Assembly (NCBI GenBank): GCA_034670265.1
Contig: JAXMNU010000003.1
Coordinates: 124,001 to 188,000 of the forward strand
Source of the DNA: Halomarinibacterium sp034670265
GTDB taxonomy: Bacteria; Bacteroidota; Bacteroidia; Flavobacteriales; Flavobacteriaceae
Length of the DNA: 64,000 bases
Direction: 5' to 3'
Both the position numbers and the translations under genes were made by a program. Positions 62,704 through 64,000 of the stretch are shown piece after piece (position 1 is the first letter of the stretch; every line of letters starts with the position of its first letter). The notes beneath the pieces were generated by a model that ran no database searches, was not told the DNA's origin, and saw only the letters and a list, made by a program, of their open reading frames with translations.

Positions 62704-63931
62704 AACAATAAAAGTTGTTGAATTATTTGCTGGAGTTGGAGGTTTTCGCCTTGGCCTTGAAGAAAGTAACTATAAAGTTATTTGGAGCAACCAATGGGAG
62801 CCAGCAACAAAAATGCAACACGCTTCAATGGTCTATGAGGCGAGATTTGGAAAGGATAATCATTCAAATCAAGATATTGCAACCGTACCTACTGAGGAAA
62901 TACCCGATCACGATTTACTTTGCGGGGGGTTTCCTTGCCAAGATTATTCAGTGGCAACAACATTAAAAAACTCTGGAGGGTTGAAAGGGAAAAAGGGAGT
63001 CCTTTGGTGGTCGATACACAGGATTTTAGAGGAGAAAAGAAACAAACCAAAATACCTTTTTTTAGAGAACGTTGATCGACTTTTAAAGTCACCAGCCAAT
63101 CAACGAGGGCGTGATTTTGCGGTGATGCTACAAAGCTTAAACGAACTAGGCTATGCAGTTGAATGGCGTGTCATTAATGCAGCCGAATATGGAATGCCAC
63201 AAAGAAGAAGAAGAGTTTTCTTTATTGGTTATCACAAATCGACAGAAATTTACAAAACACTACAGAAAGCAGGTAAAATGGATTGGCTTACAAAAGAAGG
63301 AACTATTGCAAAAGCTTTTCCAGTCAGAAATAAAAATTCAATCAAAGAGGTTGAACTAAAAGGTAATTTAGTTGAAATAACAAATAGCTTCAACAAAAAC
63401 GGAAAAACATCTCCTTTTCAGAATACAGGTTTACTTATAAACGGGAAAGTTGTTACAACCAAAACAGAACCAAACTTTGATGGTAAAAGAACTGTATTGG
63501 GAGACATTTTACAAAATGGGGAAGTAACTTCTGAATTTTATATAGATGAAAAGGACAAGCCAAAATGGGAATATCTAAAAGGAGCAAAAAAAGAAAAGAG
63601 AAGAACAAAAGAAGGATTTGAATACAATTATAGCGAAGGTGGAATGATTTATCCAGACGCTTTAGATAATGCTTCAAGGACAATTATAACAGGAGAAGGT
63701 GGGAAATCACCTTCAAGATTCAAACACGTAGTCGCTTCCGACAAAGGGTTGCGAAGATTAACACCAGTTGAATTAGAAAGGTTAAATATGTTTCCAGACA
63801 ATCACACCAAGCTTGAAGGAATTACTGATACAAAACGTGCATTTTTTATGGGAAATGCTTTAGTTGTTGGTGTAATCGAAAAAATAGGAGAAGAACTTTA
63901 CAAACAAATAAACCAATTTGAATATGCTTGA
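62693..63931 (+). CDS. DNA (cytosine-5-)-methyltransferase
   Basis: This is a type II modification enzyme that forms 5-methylcytosine in a short target. The 412 residues show motif I ELFAGVGGFRLGLEE at residue 9, motif IV GGFPCQDYSV with the catalytic C82, motif VI ENVDRLLKSP with E125, motif VIII RRRRVFFIGYHK and the closing RRLTPVELERLNMFP and FFMGNALVVGVI of motifs IX and X. The target-recognition region lies between about residues 190 and 320; its site cannot be read. The next gene overlaps its stop by 8 bases. Confidence 0.95.
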   Translation: MGNKTIKVVELFAGVGGFRLGLEESNYKVIWSNQWEPATKMQHASMVYEARFGKDNHSNQDIATVPTEEIPDHDLLCGGFPCQDYSVATTLKNSGGLKGKKGVLWWSIHRILEEKRNKPKYLFLENVDRLLKSPANQRGRDFAVMLQSLNELGYAVEWRVINAAEYGMPQRRRRVFFIGYHKSTEIYKTLQKAGKMDWLTKEGTIAKAFPVRNKNSIKEVELKGNLVEITNSFNKNGKTSPFQNTGLLINGKVVTTKTEPNFDGKRTVLGDILQNGEVTSEFYIDEKDKPKWEYLKGAKKEKRRTKEGFEYNYSEGGMIYPDALDNASRTIITGEGGKSPSRFKHVVASDKGLRRLTPVELERLNMFPDNHTKLEGITDTKRAFFMGNALVVGVIEKIGEELYKQINQFEYA

Positions 63932-64000
63932 TATTACTTCGGCAGATTCAATAATTGAGTTTGCAAAAAAATTAAAAAATCAAACTTTACGAGAAGCTTG
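63924..64000 (+). CDS. 5' end of a gene cut by the window, probable restriction endonuclease
   Basis: An open frame begins with ATG at 63924, overlapping the methyltransferase stop by 8 bases, and runs off the window after 25 codons (MLDITSADSIIEFAKKLKNQ and on). The sequence is too short to identify. Position directly behind an m5C methyltransferase with a controller gene makes the cognate type II endonuclease the best guess. Confidence 0.5.
   Translation, partial: MLDITSADSIIEFAKKLKNQTLREA

Overview
The window comes from a low-GC member of the Bacteroidota, most likely a marine-type Flavobacteriaceae. Four things point there. The gene families are typical (DUF4175, DUF4837, DUF6341, DUF6427, DUF6909, AlkB, TatA, GH3). 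Promoter -7 elements of the Bacteroidota type TAnnTTTG sit just before many start codons. Shine-Dalgarno sites are largely absent, and TTG/GTG starts are frequent. I found no rRNA, tRNA, CRISPR array, insertion sequence or prophage.

Layout. (1) 0-9 kb, mixed strands: folB, glnS, a GDPD-like protein, an EptA-type phosphoethanolamine transferase, an SPFH protein, an outer-membrane beta-barrel protein, gltX and alkB. (2) 9-17 kb: DUF4175 protein, ybeY, mnmG and a methyltransferase, then holB on the opposite strand. mnmG is bracketed by two parS-like ParB-binding palindromes (12919-12934 and 14824-14839), which suggests an origin-proximal chromosomal domain. (3) 17-25.7 kb: pgk, a LysM lytic transglycosylase, a DUF4837 lipoprotein, a small membrane-anchored protein, tatA, an M23 endopeptidase, a GH3 adenylating enzyme and a DUF6909 protein whose C-terminal half resembles nucleoside phosphorylases.

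(4) 25.7-57.9 kb is one 32-kb surface-polysaccharide locus, entirely on the + strand with many start/stop overlaps. It makes dTDP-L-rhamnose (rfbBACD), UDP-ManNAcA (wecB, wecC) and UDP-GlcA/UDP-xylose (ugd, uxs). It also has a nonulosonic-acid (sialic-acid-like) module: a NeuB-SpsF fusion, a complete NeuB and a KdsC-like phosphatase. Export and assembly genes are a WcaJ-type initiating transferase, a Wzx flippase, a Wzz-like protein, four polymerase/ligase-like membrane proteins, WecG/TagA-type and family-2 glycosyltransferases and a hexapeptide acyltransferase. A block of exported polymer-modifying proteins (heparin-lyase-like, MBOAT, SGNH-like, beta-helix, deacetylase-like) recalls the logic of alginate modification without being an alginate operon.

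(5) 57.9-62.3 kb: a CapK-like ligase facing the locus, purD, DUF6341, DUF6427 and a possible PD-(D/E)XK-like protein. (6) 62.3-64 kb: the start of a type II restriction-modification module: an XRE/C-type regulator with a phased operator array, a cytosine-5 methyltransferase, and a gene cut by the window edge that is probably the restriction enzyme.

The most interesting parts are the NeuB-SpsF fusion with altered active-site positions and no SAF domain, the polymer-modification block, the parS pair around mnmG, and the operator array of the restriction-modification module. All family calls were made by reading motifs; no database search was run.
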